Source of the DNA: Rhodospirillales bacterium
GTDB taxonomy: Bacteria > Pseudomonadota > Alphaproteobacteria > Rhodospirillales > Shumkoniaceae
NCBI GenBank assembly: GCA_016776725.1
Contig: JADHSV010000034.1
Coordinates: 1-35,833 of the forward strand
DNA length: 35,833 nt
Reading direction: 5' to 3'
Program-made: the position numbers and the translations under genes
The notes under the pieces: model-generated
Seen by the model: the letters and a program-made list of their open reading frames with translations, nothing else
The model's database searches: none
What the model was told of the DNA's origin: nothing
In this document: positions 24,585 through 32,991 of the stretch, one piece after another
How the letters are laid out: each line of letters opens with the position of its first letter
Position numbering within the stretch: the first letter of the stretch is position 1

Positions 24585-24862
24585 TGTTTGTCGGCTGCGC
24601 CGAGCTTTTCGAAGAAGGCGGACGCCTCAACGCCCTGCCCGCCGCGGGCCTGATCAAGCCCTTTGCGGATACCGGCCACGGTCCGGGCGTACTCCACCTG
24701 ATCCTGAACGTCTTGCCACGCATGAGCGTCCATGACGACCAACTCAGGCTTGCCGTTCACGGTCAAAACAGACGGACGCCCGGTTTCCTTGAGGCGGGAC
24801 ACAAACCGCGCCGTATCGCGTTTGAACTCGGTAAGCGGTCGGATATCCTTGGTGATGTCCAT
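24581..24862 (-). CDS. Phd/YefM-family antitoxin
   Basis: 93 aa from ATG 24862 (MDITKDIRPLTEFKRDTARF), where family homology begins. ATGs at 24877 and 24874 are also possible and lie right at the operator; the GAGA at 24872-24869 could serve the inner start. The N-terminal Phd fold binds DNA (PSVLTVNGKPELVVMDAHAW), and the C-terminal part from about residue 60 is expected to wrap the toxin (GLDQARGGQGVEASAFFEKL). It neutralises the overlapping ParE/RelE toxin and represses the pair through the palindrome at 24881-24898. Confidence 0.9.
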   Translation of the reverse strand: MDITKDIRPLTEFKRDTARFVSRLKETGRPSVLTVNGKPELVVMDAHAWQDVQDQVEYARTVAGIRKGLDQARGGQGVEASAFFEKLGAADKQ

Positions 24863-24880
24863 GGCGAATCTCATCATTTA

Positions 24881-24908
24881 CGCATTATATATGATGCGAA
24901 TATAATGC
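24881..24908 (-). promoter_or_regulatory. Palindromic operator and -10 box of the toxin-antitoxin operon
   Basis: CGCATTATATATGATGCG (24881-24898) is an 18-bp palindrome with a single mismatched pair. On the minus strand it contains a perfect TATAAT (24889-24884), placing the transcript start next to the first antitoxin ATGs. GCATTATA is repeated inverted at 24901-24908, giving a second half-site. This is the expected layout for autorepression by Phd-type antitoxins. Confidence 0.65.
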
Positions 24909-24939
24909 TTTTTATGATGTTTGTCGAGCCTGCGGGACG

Positions 24940-26493
24940 TCAGCCGCCCGGCACCCAATCCGGAACAACACCCGCCTGGATGCCGAAGGCGAATTCCATG
25001 AGGGTGTAGGCGATGAGCATGATGAGGATCAGCGAGATGATGTTGATCAGGAAACCGGCGCGCGCCATTTGCGGGACCGTCAATGCGCCCGACGCGAACA
25101 CGATGGCGTTTGGCGGGGTCGCCACCGGCATCATGAACACGCAACTTGCCGCCAGCACCATGGGAATGGTCAGGAACAGCGGGTTTTCGCCCAGGCTGAC
25201 GGCCAGCGCCGCCGTCAGCGGCAGGAAGGCGGCGGCTGTCGCCGTGTTACTGGTCAAATGGCTGATCACCATCACCGCCACGACGACACCCATGATCAAG
25301 GCGAACGTGGGCATTCCCGACAGGCCGCCCATGGCCGTGGCGATGGAGGCCGACAGGCCGGTCTGATTAATGGCCGCGCCCAGGCTGAGGCCGCCGCCGA
25401 ACAGGATCAGCACGCCCCACGGAAGTTTCTGGGTAGCGGTCCAATCCAGCAGGAATACGCGGTTTTTCGGTTCTACGGGGATAACGAAAACGACCAGGGC
25501 GGCGATCACCGCGATGCCGGGATCGGTCACGCTGATGCCGGGCAGCCACTTGTCGATCAGCGGCCGAAACATCCACAGGCAGGCGGTGGCGACGAAGATG
25601 GTGGCGATAATTTTTTCGCCGCGCGAAATCTGACCCAGTTCCGCCAGTTCCTTCGAAATCATGTCATCGACGCCGGGTAGCTCCTTGACGCGGATGGGGA
25701 ATACGATATGGGTGAGAACAAACCACGCCACGGTCAGCAGGACGATTTCAAGCGGAACCGCCATCACCATCCAGTTGGAGAAACTGACTTCGATGCCGTA
25801 GGTTTCGGCGAAATAGCCGGCCAGAAGAGCGTTGGGCGGCGTGCCGATAAGGGTGCCAATGCCGCCGATACTGGCGCTATACGCGATACCCAGCAGCAAA
25901 GCGGGCGTGAACCGCTCGCCCCTGCCCTCGCCCTGGCCGGGCAACCCGCCCGCCGAGACAAGGGCCACCACGGAAAGCCCGATAGGCAACATCATAGTCG
26001 CCGTCGCCGTATTGCTGACCCACATGGACAGGAAGGCCGTGGCTACCATGAACCCGGCGACCAGCGCCGCCGGGTTCGATCCGACAATACGCAGGATATT
26101 GAGCGCGATTCGCCGGTGCAGGTTCCAGCGCTCCATGGCCAGCGCAATAATGAAACCACCCAGGAAAAGGAAGATCAGCGGGTTGGCGTAAGGCGCGGCG
26201 GTGGCTTTGATGGAGGAAATGCCGAACAGCGGAAACAGCGCGATGGGCACCAGCGCGGTGGCCGGAATGGGAATGGCCTCCAACACCCACCACGTCGCCA
26301 TCAACAGGCCGATGGCCGCGACAACCCAGGCCTTTTCAGGCATATCGCCAGGCGGGTCCAGCGAGATCATGCCGACGAACACCAAGATGCCCGCCAGCAG
26401 GCCCGTTGAGCGGCGCAGAGCCGATGGGTGACGACCCGCTTTCGGGTTGGCCGCAGTTGCCGAATCACGATGGGTGGTTGCTTCGCTCGTCAT
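24940..26493 (-). CDS. DASS-family (SLC13) sodium/dicarboxylate symporter
   Basis: 517 aa after a ~25-residue hydrophilic N-terminus; GAAGGGAA precedes the ATG. Both Ser-Asn-Thr signature motifs that bind Na+ and carboxylate are present: WVSNTATATMMLPI in the first half and HLTSNTATAAAFLP in the second, within two inverted-repeat halves. It imports C4-dicarboxylates such as succinate, malate or fumarate with Na+. It is the second obvious Na+-linked organic-acid system near the Na+-exporting decarboxylase, which could recharge the gradient. It stands as a single gene, with 162 bp upstream lacking recognised features. Confidence 0.94.
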   Translation of the reverse strand: MTSEATTHRDSATAANPKAGRHPSALRRSTGLLAGILVFVGMISLDPPGDMPEKAWVVAAIGLLMATWWVLEAIPIPATALVPIALFPLFGISSIKATAAPYANPLIFLFLGGFIIALAMERWNLHRRIALNILRIVGSNPAALVAGFMVATAFLSMWVSNTATATMMLPIGLSVVALVSAGGLPGQGEGRGERFTPALLLGIAYSASIGGIGTLIGTPPNALLAGYFAETYGIEVSFSNWMVMAVPLEIVLLTVAWFVLTHIVFPIRVKELPGVDDMISKELAELGQISRGEKIIATIFVATACLWMFRPLIDKWLPGISVTDPGIAVIAALVVFVIPVEPKNRVFLLDWTATQKLPWGVLILFGGGLSLGAAINQTGLSASIATAMGGLSGMPTFALIMGVVVAVMVISHLTSNTATAAAFLPLTAALAVSLGENPLFLTIPMVLAASCVFMMPVATPPNAIVFASGALTVPQMARAGFLINIISLILIMLIAYTLMEFAFGIQAGVVPDWVPGG

Positions 26494-26655
26494 CAGGAAT
26501 TCCCTTCATCGCCTTTGTTGCGAATCCCTCTTAACCCGTTGGGATCGCTTGTTTTCAGGCTAATTTGAGCGTCGGGATACTCCTAAAAGACCCCCCTCAC
26601 CATTTCCTATTTCGCGATACAGCCATGCCGAGATTGCATAGCTGTCGAGAGAGAT

Positions 26656-27438
26656 TTAGTGGGAGAATTTCACCCGAACTTCGCCCAATCCTTCGAACCG
26701 TCCGATGGCTTCCGAACCAACGTCCATGGCCGTCGGAACCGTTGTGCTTCCCGTTGAAATAAGGTCGCCCGCTACCATTCCATATCCGCGCCGCGATAGA
26801 TGGTTGATGGTCCACACGACAACATCGATGGGGTCGATACGAAATTCGCCGGTCAGGCCCGGGGCCGCGACTTCGCCATCGATGATCAGATCGACCGGGG
26901 CCGCCACGAAATCCACATCCCGCCAGTTGGCCACTTCCGGCCCCACCACATAAGCGGCGAAACCGCCGTTATCGGCGATCATGGGCATGGGTTGCGGGGT
27001 CGGCATGGCGAAGCGGTTATCGGCAATCTCGATGCCCAGCAAAATGGCGTCGGTCGCGGCCTCTACTTCGGCGTAGGTGTATTCGGCCTCGCGCGCGGGC
27101 AGATCGTCCTTCAGGCGCACGGCGAACTCGGGTTCGACCTTGGGACCGGCATAGTGACCGGCCGGAATAGTCGCGCCATCCTCGAAAACACACTCCTTGA
27201 AAATGCGGCCCGGAACCGGCGCCGTTACGTTGAACTGGGCCATGGTGCCGGGCGCGCTCATGCCCAGTTTCCAGCCGGCGCACGTCAGGCCCAGATTTTC
27301 GGCCATGGCGTCCTGAATGGCGTAGGAATCCTCGCGCTCAACCGGACAGCAATCTTCCGGAATTTCAGATAGCTGTTGATGGCGCTTATAGGCGTCGCTC
27401 AGCAATTGCGCAGCCCGTGCAATTTTTTCCGGTGTCAT
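26656..27438 (-). CDS. 2-keto-4-pentenoate hydratase / fumarylacetoacetate-hydrolase family protein
   Basis: 260 aa. The metal-binding acidic cluster is seen as KVEPEFAVRL and LGIEIADNRF, with the family glycine-rich ending GMVAGDLISTGSTT. Such proteins hydrate 2-hydroxy-2,4-dienoates (MhpD-type) or handle 2-oxo-3-deoxy acids; the product, a 4-hydroxy-2-oxoacid, is an HpcH aldolase substrate. Its ATG overlaps the ATP12 stop by 4 bp, so it is co-translated with a housekeeping assembly factor, which gives no clue to its substrate. No aromatic meta-cleavage genes are visible here. Confidence 0.88.
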   Translation of the reverse strand: MTPEKIARAAQLLSDAYKRHQQLSEIPEDCCPVEREDSYAIQDAMAENLGLTCAGWKLGMSAPGTMAQFNVTAPVPGRIFKECVFEDGATIPAGHYAGPKVEPEFAVRLKDDLPAREAEYTYAEVEAATDAILLGIEIADNRFAMPTPQPMPMIADNGGFAAYVVGPEVANWRDVDFVAAPVDLIIDGEVAAPGLTGEFRIDPIDVVVWTINHLSRRGYGMVAGDLISTGSTTVPTAMDVGSEAIGRFEGLGEVRVKFSH

Positions 27439-28172
27439 GTTCGTTCCCCACTTCCTGTTGTTTTTTCTGATGTTCGTATCAGCCCCAAAAACTTTTCAGC
27501 GGCCAAAATGTCATGGCGCAGTTTATTGCGCCGGGCGGCGGCTTCGTCATCCTCGCCCCATTTCCCGGTCTGATAATCCTCGTCCAGTTGCGATGCCGCG
27601 AAGGCTTCGGCACCGTCGATCCGTCCATCCATCATGGCCAGTGCGATAACGATGGAACCCGTCGCCGCCGTGACGCTTGACAGCGCGGCGATCTCGAAAT
27701 CATCCAGGGCCGTCACCACCTCGCCTAGCGCCGCCGCCACCTCGGGCGGCTGATCCACCGGGATTACCCCCTCGGTCACCAGGAATTGCGCTCCGGTTTT
27801 TTGTTCCGCCCAATCCAGAAGGGGCTGCCAAGCCGCCTGTTGACGTTCCACCAAATCGTCGGGCTCGGCTGCGCGGTAACACAAGAGATCGGTTCCGGCG
27901 TAGGCGAGAATTTCGCCGATAATCGTCTCGCGGTTCGCCCGCACCCCGTCGACGGCAGTTACCGCCAACTGCTGGGCGGGCATGGTGTCGGGCCGGATTT
28001 CCTCTTCCTGCGCGTCCCATTCCGACGCGATTGCCTGGGCGAGCCCACGCGTAGGAACAGCCAAGAGGCCCCCGGAAGGCGTCTTCACGGGCCGTCCGTC
28101 CAGAAGGATGGTAAACCCGTCGGACGATTCGCCGGTTAGGGCGGATTTGTAAAAACGTTTAGGTGTCCACAT
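27435..28172 (-). CDS. ATP12 family chaperone (F1-ATP synthase assembly)
   Basis: 245 aa. The ATP12 landmarks are present: MWTPKRFYKSA at the start, LLDGRPVKTPSGGLLAVPTR, AIASEWDAQEEEIRPDTMPA, LLCYRAAEPDDLVERQQAAW, and the acidic C-terminal LDEDYQTGKWGEDDEAAARR. It binds the free F1 alpha subunit and prevents its aggregation during assembly of ATP synthase. It is found in alphaproteobacteria and mitochondria, which supports the host assignment. It is preceded by AsmA (8 bp) and HAD phosphatase genes; an HAD-ATP12 neighbourhood is common in alphaproteobacteria as I recall. Confidence 0.94.
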   Translation of the reverse strand: MWTPKRFYKSALTGESSDGFTILLDGRPVKTPSGGLLAVPTRGLAQAIASEWDAQEEEIRPDTMPAQQLAVTAVDGVRANRETIIGEILAYAGTDLLCYRAAEPDDLVERQQAAWQPLLDWAEQKTGAQFLVTEGVIPVDQPPEVAAALGEVVTALDDFEIAALSSVTAATGSIVIALAMMDGRIDGAEAFAASQLDEDYQTGKWGEDDEAAARRNKLRHDILAAEKFLGLIRTSEKTTGSGERT

Positions 28173-28180
28173 TAACCGAT

Positions 28181-30298
28181 CTATTTCTTCTTGCCGCCGA
28201 ACAGGCCGCCCAAAGCGCTGCCAACCCCTTCAAGCACGGCGGCCGGCCCCTTTGTTTCCTTTTTCGCGGGCGCGGGCGCGGGCGCGGACTGCGTCGATCC
28301 TGCGGATTTTTTAGCCGCCTTGGGCGGCGGGGCCTTGCCCAACGCCGTCAGGCACGGATGTTCGTCCTTGGTCGCGCGGCTGATCAGGGCTTCACCCAAA
28401 ATGGAAAGTCCGCCCGTGGCCAGAGCCGCACCCATTGAAGCCGCCTTTTTTGCCACGCCCGCCGCGTCCAGCCCGACCGACGGTTCGGCCAGCGTTCCCG
28501 TGACCTTTACAAGGCCCGCCACCGCGCCGCCAAGGTTGATGCCCACCCCTTCCTTGGCCTCGGGTTTCACCGCGAAATCCAGCGTTTCCTTGCCCAGATT
28601 GACAGAACCGGTGCCGACAAGGTTCATCTTGTCGGTCTCCATGGCGACCCCGTTTTCCGCCGTCGCGATGCCGTCCTTGATGTCGAAGCGCACAACCGCG
28701 CACGAAAGAATGGAATAGTCCTTCTTGCCGCCTGCCGGATTAAGGGCGTCGGCCAATTGCATCAGGACATCGGCTCCGGCAATATCAAGAGCTGCCGTGC
28801 GCAGCTTGCCCTCGCCCACCTCGATCTTGATTTCGCCATTCAGGCCGGCCATCAGTTCGGCCACGGATGCGCCGCCGCCTTTCAGGCCAATGTTCATATC
28901 GATGTTGCCGCCGTCCATCAGATCCGACATCTGCAACTGGTCAAGCAGCTTCCCGGCAACCACGTTGTCGGCCTTGATGGAGGCATTCAATTTCGCCTTG
29001 CTCCCCGACGCATCCAACGTCACTTTCCCATCGATAGCGCCGTCAGCGAGCACGGTTTGCAGCGGCGACACCGAAAGGCGGCCCTTATCAAGGGCGACCG
29101 TCACGGACGTTTTTTGCAACCCCAAACCACCGGGCAGAACGGCCGCGCCAATTTTCAGGGAGACGTTCGCGTCAACCGCGCGAAGCCCCTCCAGCGGCAG
29201 GGGATCGGCGGGGAAAATCCTTTTTTTCTTTTCCGAAGTTTTGCCGGGCGCATCGCCTTCGGGCATGGCTTTCAGGATCGCCGCCACGTCAAAATGCTTC
29301 GAGGAAAGGTCGGCCGATAGGCTGGGCCGCGCCCCCGCAAGATCGATGGACGCCGCACCCGAGAGATCGCTTTTGCCGATGCTGAGCGTCAGCTCGGCCA
29401 ACGAATAGCCCCGTTTCGTCTGACTTGCGTGGGCCGAAACCTTTATCGGCAGCGCCGGGGCGCCAGCCCCCTTCAACGCGGGGAACGCGGCCGCCACGGC
29501 CTGCAGCGAACTCGCAAGATTGGCGGACTCGACCGAAACGGCCAGATCAATGCCGGTTCCTTCCAGCGGCTTGGCGATGGTCCCTTCCACCCCGACCTTC
29601 GCGCCGAACGCCGACGCCGTTAACCCCATGGGAAACGTCTCACCGCCCAGCAGTGCCGATATTGCGCCCATGTCGCCGTTGAATTCATAAGGGGCGTCGC
29701 CGAACGTTCCCTTGCCGCGAACGGCCAGCGGACTGCCGGGGCTATCGGATTTCACGGTCAGTTCGTTCAACACGGTGGCGAAGGATTGGCCGGAAACCGC
29801 GTCGCTGAAACTGACCTTCACGTTTTCCAGAACCACGCTTTTGACCACCGGCGTGAACGGTAATTCCACGCCAGCACCGTCTTCGGACGGCGCCGACGCC
29901 ACTTCTTCGAACTGCCAGTTGGGACGGCCGTCTTTGTCGATCTCCAGCGCGATCTCCACGCCGGACAACAAAACCCGGTTAATACGCGCCTCACCGGAAA
30001 GCAGCGGCATCAGATCGACTTCGGCTTCCAGGCGATCCAGCTTGAGCATGTCCGGCTGTGCCGCCCCCGGCGCATTGGCCAGCGTTACGCCTTCCAGACG
30101 TAGCGAGGGCGAGAGCGAGATGTTCAGATCAAGATCACCCGCGATCACGATTTTGCGGCCCGTCGCCTTCTCCACCTCTTCGGCGATGACATCGCGATAC
30201 GCGCCGAAATCGGTCGATTTGAGGATGGCGATACCGGCCGCGCCGAAGCCAACCGACAAAACAACGAGAACAGACAGGATTTTGAAAGCGCGCTTCAT
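28181..30298 (-). CDS. AsmA-family protein
   Basis: 705 aa. One N-terminal membrane anchor (ILSVLVVLSVGFGAAGIAIL) is followed by the AsmA N-terminal domain (VEKATGRKIVIAGDLDLNIS, LSPSLRLEGVTLANAPG) and the C-terminal AsmA_2 region (DGGNIDMNIGLKGGGASVAE, GVAMETDKMNLVGTGSVNLG). The tail is Lys/Ala/Pro-rich and ends GLFGGKKK. The bulk is predicted periplasmic and beta-rich. AsmA-like proteins are thought to help lipid transport or outer-membrane homeostasis. Its ATG overlaps the HAD stop by 4 bp. Function beyond the family is not known. Confidence 0.92.
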   Translation of the reverse strand: MKRAFKILSVLVVLSVGFGAAGIAILKSTDFGAYRDVIAEEVEKATGRKIVIAGDLDLNISLSPSLRLEGVTLANAPGAAQPDMLKLDRLEAEVDLMPLLSGEARINRVLLSGVEIALEIDKDGRPNWQFEEVASAPSEDGAGVELPFTPVVKSVVLENVKVSFSDAVSGQSFATVLNELTVKSDSPGSPLAVRGKGTFGDAPYEFNGDMGAISALLGGETFPMGLTASAFGAKVGVEGTIAKPLEGTGIDLAVSVESANLASSLQAVAAAFPALKGAGAPALPIKVSAHASQTKRGYSLAELTLSIGKSDLSGAASIDLAGARPSLSADLSSKHFDVAAILKAMPEGDAPGKTSEKKKRIFPADPLPLEGLRAVDANVSLKIGAAVLPGGLGLQKTSVTVALDKGRLSVSPLQTVLADGAIDGKVTLDASGSKAKLNASIKADNVVAGKLLDQLQMSDLMDGGNIDMNIGLKGGGASVAELMAGLNGEIKIEVGEGKLRTAALDIAGADVLMQLADALNPAGGKKDYSILSCAVVRFDIKDGIATAENGVAMETDKMNLVGTGSVNLGKETLDFAVKPEAKEGVGINLGGAVAGLVKVTGTLAEPSVGLDAAGVAKKAASMGAALATGGLSILGEALISRATKDEHPCLTALGKAPPPKAAKKSAGSTQSAPAPAPAKKETKGPAAVLEGVGSALGGLFGGKKK

Positions 30299-30990
30299 GG
30301 CCTTTCTCCTCTAACGAGGGCATTTAGCGTCTCGGGCAGGTCACCGAAATCGCTAATAACCGCGTGAGCACCCGCCGCCCACAATTCGTCGGTCGGATGA
30401 TACCCCCAATCGACCCCGACGGCATAGGTCCCGGCGTTTCGCGCCATCAGGATATCGAAGGTGGTGTCGCCGATCATCGCCGTGGCCGACTTATCGGCCC
30501 CGGTTTCGTCCATGGCCGAAAGAAGCATTTCGGGATGGGGTTTGCCGCGCGACACGTCGGAGGTCTGATAAGTCACGAACCGTCCGTCGAGCGGGTGGGT
30601 CTTCAAAACGCTATCCAGCCCACGCCGGGATTTCCCGGTAGAAATCCCCAGCAGCCAACCCGCTTTCTCAAGTTCATCAAGCGCCTCGAGCGCACCGGCG
30701 TACATGGGTTCTTCCAGTTCGCCGCTCTCACGCTTGCGGGTCCAGTTTGCAACGTAGGAATCGCGCAACGCCTCGTGGCGTTCGGTCGGCTCCTCGGGAG
30801 CCAATCGAACGATGCACTCCAACAGGGGCAACCCGACGACACCAAGCACCGTCTCGCGGTCCAGCGGCGTTTTGCCATTGGCCCGCCACGCATCCGCCAT
30901 TGCGCCGACGATGGAATTCTGGCTGTCGATAAGGGTGCCGTCGACATCGAAGACGGCAAGGCGAAGGGTGTTTTCGATGGTTAAACTAAT
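30295..30990 (-). CDS. HAD-IA hydrolase (phosphoglycolate-phosphatase-like) with no canonical start codon
   Basis: About 231 aa if it starts at ATT 30990. The catalytic motif FDVDGTLIDSQNSIVGAM (nucleophile and acid Asp 15 and 17) lies upstream of the first ATG (30900), so a start there would delete the active site. The frame is open back to a stop at 31008-31006 and offers no ATG, GTG or TTG. ATT 30990 has a strong AAGAAGAGG site 6 nt upstream; ATC 30978 is the other option. Later motifs are intact (GISTGKSRRG and MIGDTTFDILMARNAGTY). The coding region overlaps the tctA end by 10 bp. Either a rare start or an N-terminus disturbed by rearrangement. Confidence 0.8.
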   Translation of the reverse strand: MSLTIENTLRLAVFDVDGTLIDSQNSIVGAMADAWRANGKTPLDRETVLGVVGLPLLECIVRLAPEEPTERHEALRDSYVANWTRKRESGELEEPMYAGALEALDELEKAGWLLGISTGKSRRGLDSVLKTHPLDGRFVTYQTSDVSRGKPHPEMLLSAMDETGADKSATAMIGDTTFDILMARNAGTYAVGVDWGYHPTDELWAAGAHAVISDFGDLPETLNALVRGERP

Positions 30991-32477
30991 TTTGGGCCTC
31001 TTCTTTTACGTCTGATCATAATTACCAGGGGAATCATCCAAACAAGAATGGTCGCGATACCGAGAACAGCGGAAATCGGCCGGTCGAAAAAGCCGACAAT
31101 GCTGCCGCCCGACTTTATCATGGAGGTCAGGAAGTTGTCCTCCAGCATCGGACCCAGCACGATCCCCAGAATGGCGGGCGCCACCGGGATGCGGTTTTCC
31201 TCCATGACGTAGGCGATGATGCCGAGAACCAGCATGATGGACACGCCGAACACGGTGTTGTTGATGGCGAACGAGCCGACGACGCAGAACATCAAAATGA
31301 TCGGCATCAGGGCGCGGCGCGGCACGCGCAGGACTTGCCGGGCCGACCGGATGGCCAGGAACCCTAGCGGGATCAACGCGATATTGGCGACGAAGAAGGT
31401 AATGAACACCGCGTATATCAGTTCCGGGTCGTTCAGGAAAACCGTCGGCCCCGGGTTCATGCCCTTCATATAAAGCACGCCGATGACGATTGCGGTGATC
31501 GAATCGCCGGGAATGCCGAAAACAATGGCCGGAACCCACGCGCCGCCCAGCCCGGCGTTATTGGCGGCGCCCGCGTCCACCAGCCCTTCCACATGGCCGG
31601 TTCCAAATTTTTCGGGCTCCTTCGAGGTCTTCTTGCTGACTGCATAGGCGATCCAGGCGGCAATATCGGCGCCCGCACCGGGAAGCGCGCCGATGGCCGT
31701 TCCGATCACGCTGCCACGCAGCAGATTGAGCTTGTATTTTTTCAAGGTCGGCCACAGCCCGGCAAAAAGGTTGCCGATAGCTTTTTGCGAAATCACCGGC
31801 GGGTGTGAAAGGGTTACCGTGTAGCGCAGCACCTCGGTTACCGCGAACATGCCGATCATTGCCGGAATGAAACTGACGCCGCCCATCAGTTCGATGCTGC
31901 CGAAGGTGAACCGTGGATAACCGCCAACGATGCCCAGGCCGATGGTCGAGATGAACAGTCCGATCAGCAGCGAAACAAGGCCCTGTACCGGGGCTTCGGT
32001 GGAAATGATGGCGGCGCAGGTCAGGCCCAGGCAGGCCAGCCAGAAATATTCATAGGAACTGAAATTCAGGGCGAAATCGGCCAGCGTCGGGGCCGAGGTG
32101 ACCAGAACAATGGTGCCGAAAAGCCCGCCGATGGACGCGCAGACAAGGCTGGTCCCCAAGGCCCGTTCGGCGAGGCCCTTCTGGGTCAGGGTGTAGGATT
32201 CGTCCACGTAAGCCGCCGACGCCGGCGTGCCCGGAATACGCAGCAAGGCGCCCGGAATGTCGCCCGCGAAGATGGCCATGGCGACGGCGGTGACGATGGC
32301 GGCCAGCGCCGGTACCGGATCCATGAAGAACGTCACCGGGACCAACAGTGCGGTCGCCATGGTGGCGGTCAGCCCGGGAATGGAGCCAACGAAAAGCCCG
32401 AACAGCGCGGAAAACAAAATGACGCCCAGAACATAGGGCTCGAAAACCAGACCAAATGCGGTTGCAATTACATCCAT
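30981..32477 (-). CDS. tctA: Tripartite tricarboxylate transporter large permease TctA
   Basis: 498 aa, the expected length, with about ten to twelve helices. Family blocks are clear: GLFVGSIPGLTATMATALLV, AIFAGDIPGALLRIPGTPAS, LPGAGADIAAWIAYAVSK and GAANNAGLGGAWVPAIVFGI, followed by PGDSITAIVIGVLYMKGMNP. The two GxPG-type loops are thought to line the path. It is coupled with TctB and the periplasmic TctC. It starts 7 nt after the tctB stop. Its last codons overlap the proposed start of the HAD gene. Confidence 0.96.
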   Translation of the reverse strand: MDVIATAFGLVFEPYVLGVILFSALFGLFVGSIPGLTATMATALLVPVTFFMDPVPALAAIVTAVAMAIFAGDIPGALLRIPGTPASAAYVDESYTLTQKGLAERALGTSLVCASIGGLFGTIVLVTSAPTLADFALNFSSYEYFWLACLGLTCAAIISTEAPVQGLVSLLIGLFISTIGLGIVGGYPRFTFGSIELMGGVSFIPAMIGMFAVTEVLRYTVTLSHPPVISQKAIGNLFAGLWPTLKKYKLNLLRGSVIGTAIGALPGAGADIAAWIAYAVSKKTSKEPEKFGTGHVEGLVDAGAANNAGLGGAWVPAIVFGIPGDSITAIVIGVLYMKGMNPGPTVFLNDPELIYAVFITFFVANIALIPLGFLAIRSARQVLRVPRRALMPIILMFCVVGSFAINNTVFGVSIMLVLGIIAYVMEENRIPVAPAILGIVLGPMLEDNFLTSMIKSGGSIVGFFDRPISAVLGIATILVWMIPLVIMIRRKRRGPKLV

Positions 32478-32484
32478 GGGTCAG

Positions 32485-32961
32485 TCACCACGCAATCGGC
32501 TGCATGATGCCCCACGGAAGGGGAACCAGCAGAAATTTATAAAAGAAAGTATGGATAATCAGGGTCGATCCCGCCGCCATATACAATGCGTTAAGGGGGC
32601 GCACGCCAAAGCGGATCATCATCAGCATGGTGATCGCCAGCGATGTCGGAACAAAGCCCAGGAAATCCACCGCCAGAATATAAAAAAGCAGGCAACCCAG
32701 AATGATCGCCAGATTGGTGCGGTGGCGCGGCGACCTCGCCCACTCGCCCATGACCACGAGCGGAACCTCGTGCCGCTTCAGGACACCCTGAATGATCAGG
32801 ATGACACCGCACCCCGCCAGGCCGACCCCGATGATGGTGGGAAAGAAGGCCGGGCCGTAATTCTGGCCCGGCAGTCCCGGAAAACTCAACTGAGAGTGGA
32901 TGGTGACTGCTGCTCCGAAGAGCAGCAGCACCATTCCGGTAATCGCGTCGTTAAAACGCAT
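32485..32961 (-). CDS. tctB: Tripartite tricarboxylate transporter small permease TctB
   Basis: 158 aa with four hydrophobic segments. The family signature FPGLPGQNYGPAFFPTIIGV lies in the N-terminal part, and the third and fourth helices are in NLAIILGCLLFYILAVDFLG and TSLAITMLMMIRFGVRPLNA. It assembles with TctA in the inner membrane. A GAAAG stretch precedes ATG 32961. The order tctC-tctB-tctA is the usual operon order. Confidence 0.93.
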   Translation of the reverse strand: MRFNDAITGMVLLLFGAAVTIHSQLSFPGLPGQNYGPAFFPTIIGVGLAGCGVILIIQGVLKRHEVPLVVMGEWARSPRHRTNLAIILGCLLFYILAVDFLGFVPTSLAITMLMMIRFGVRPLNALYMAAGSTLIIHTFFYKFLLVPLPWGIMQPIAW

Positions 32962-32991
32962 GTAATTTTCTTTCGTTCGAAGTGATCTCCG

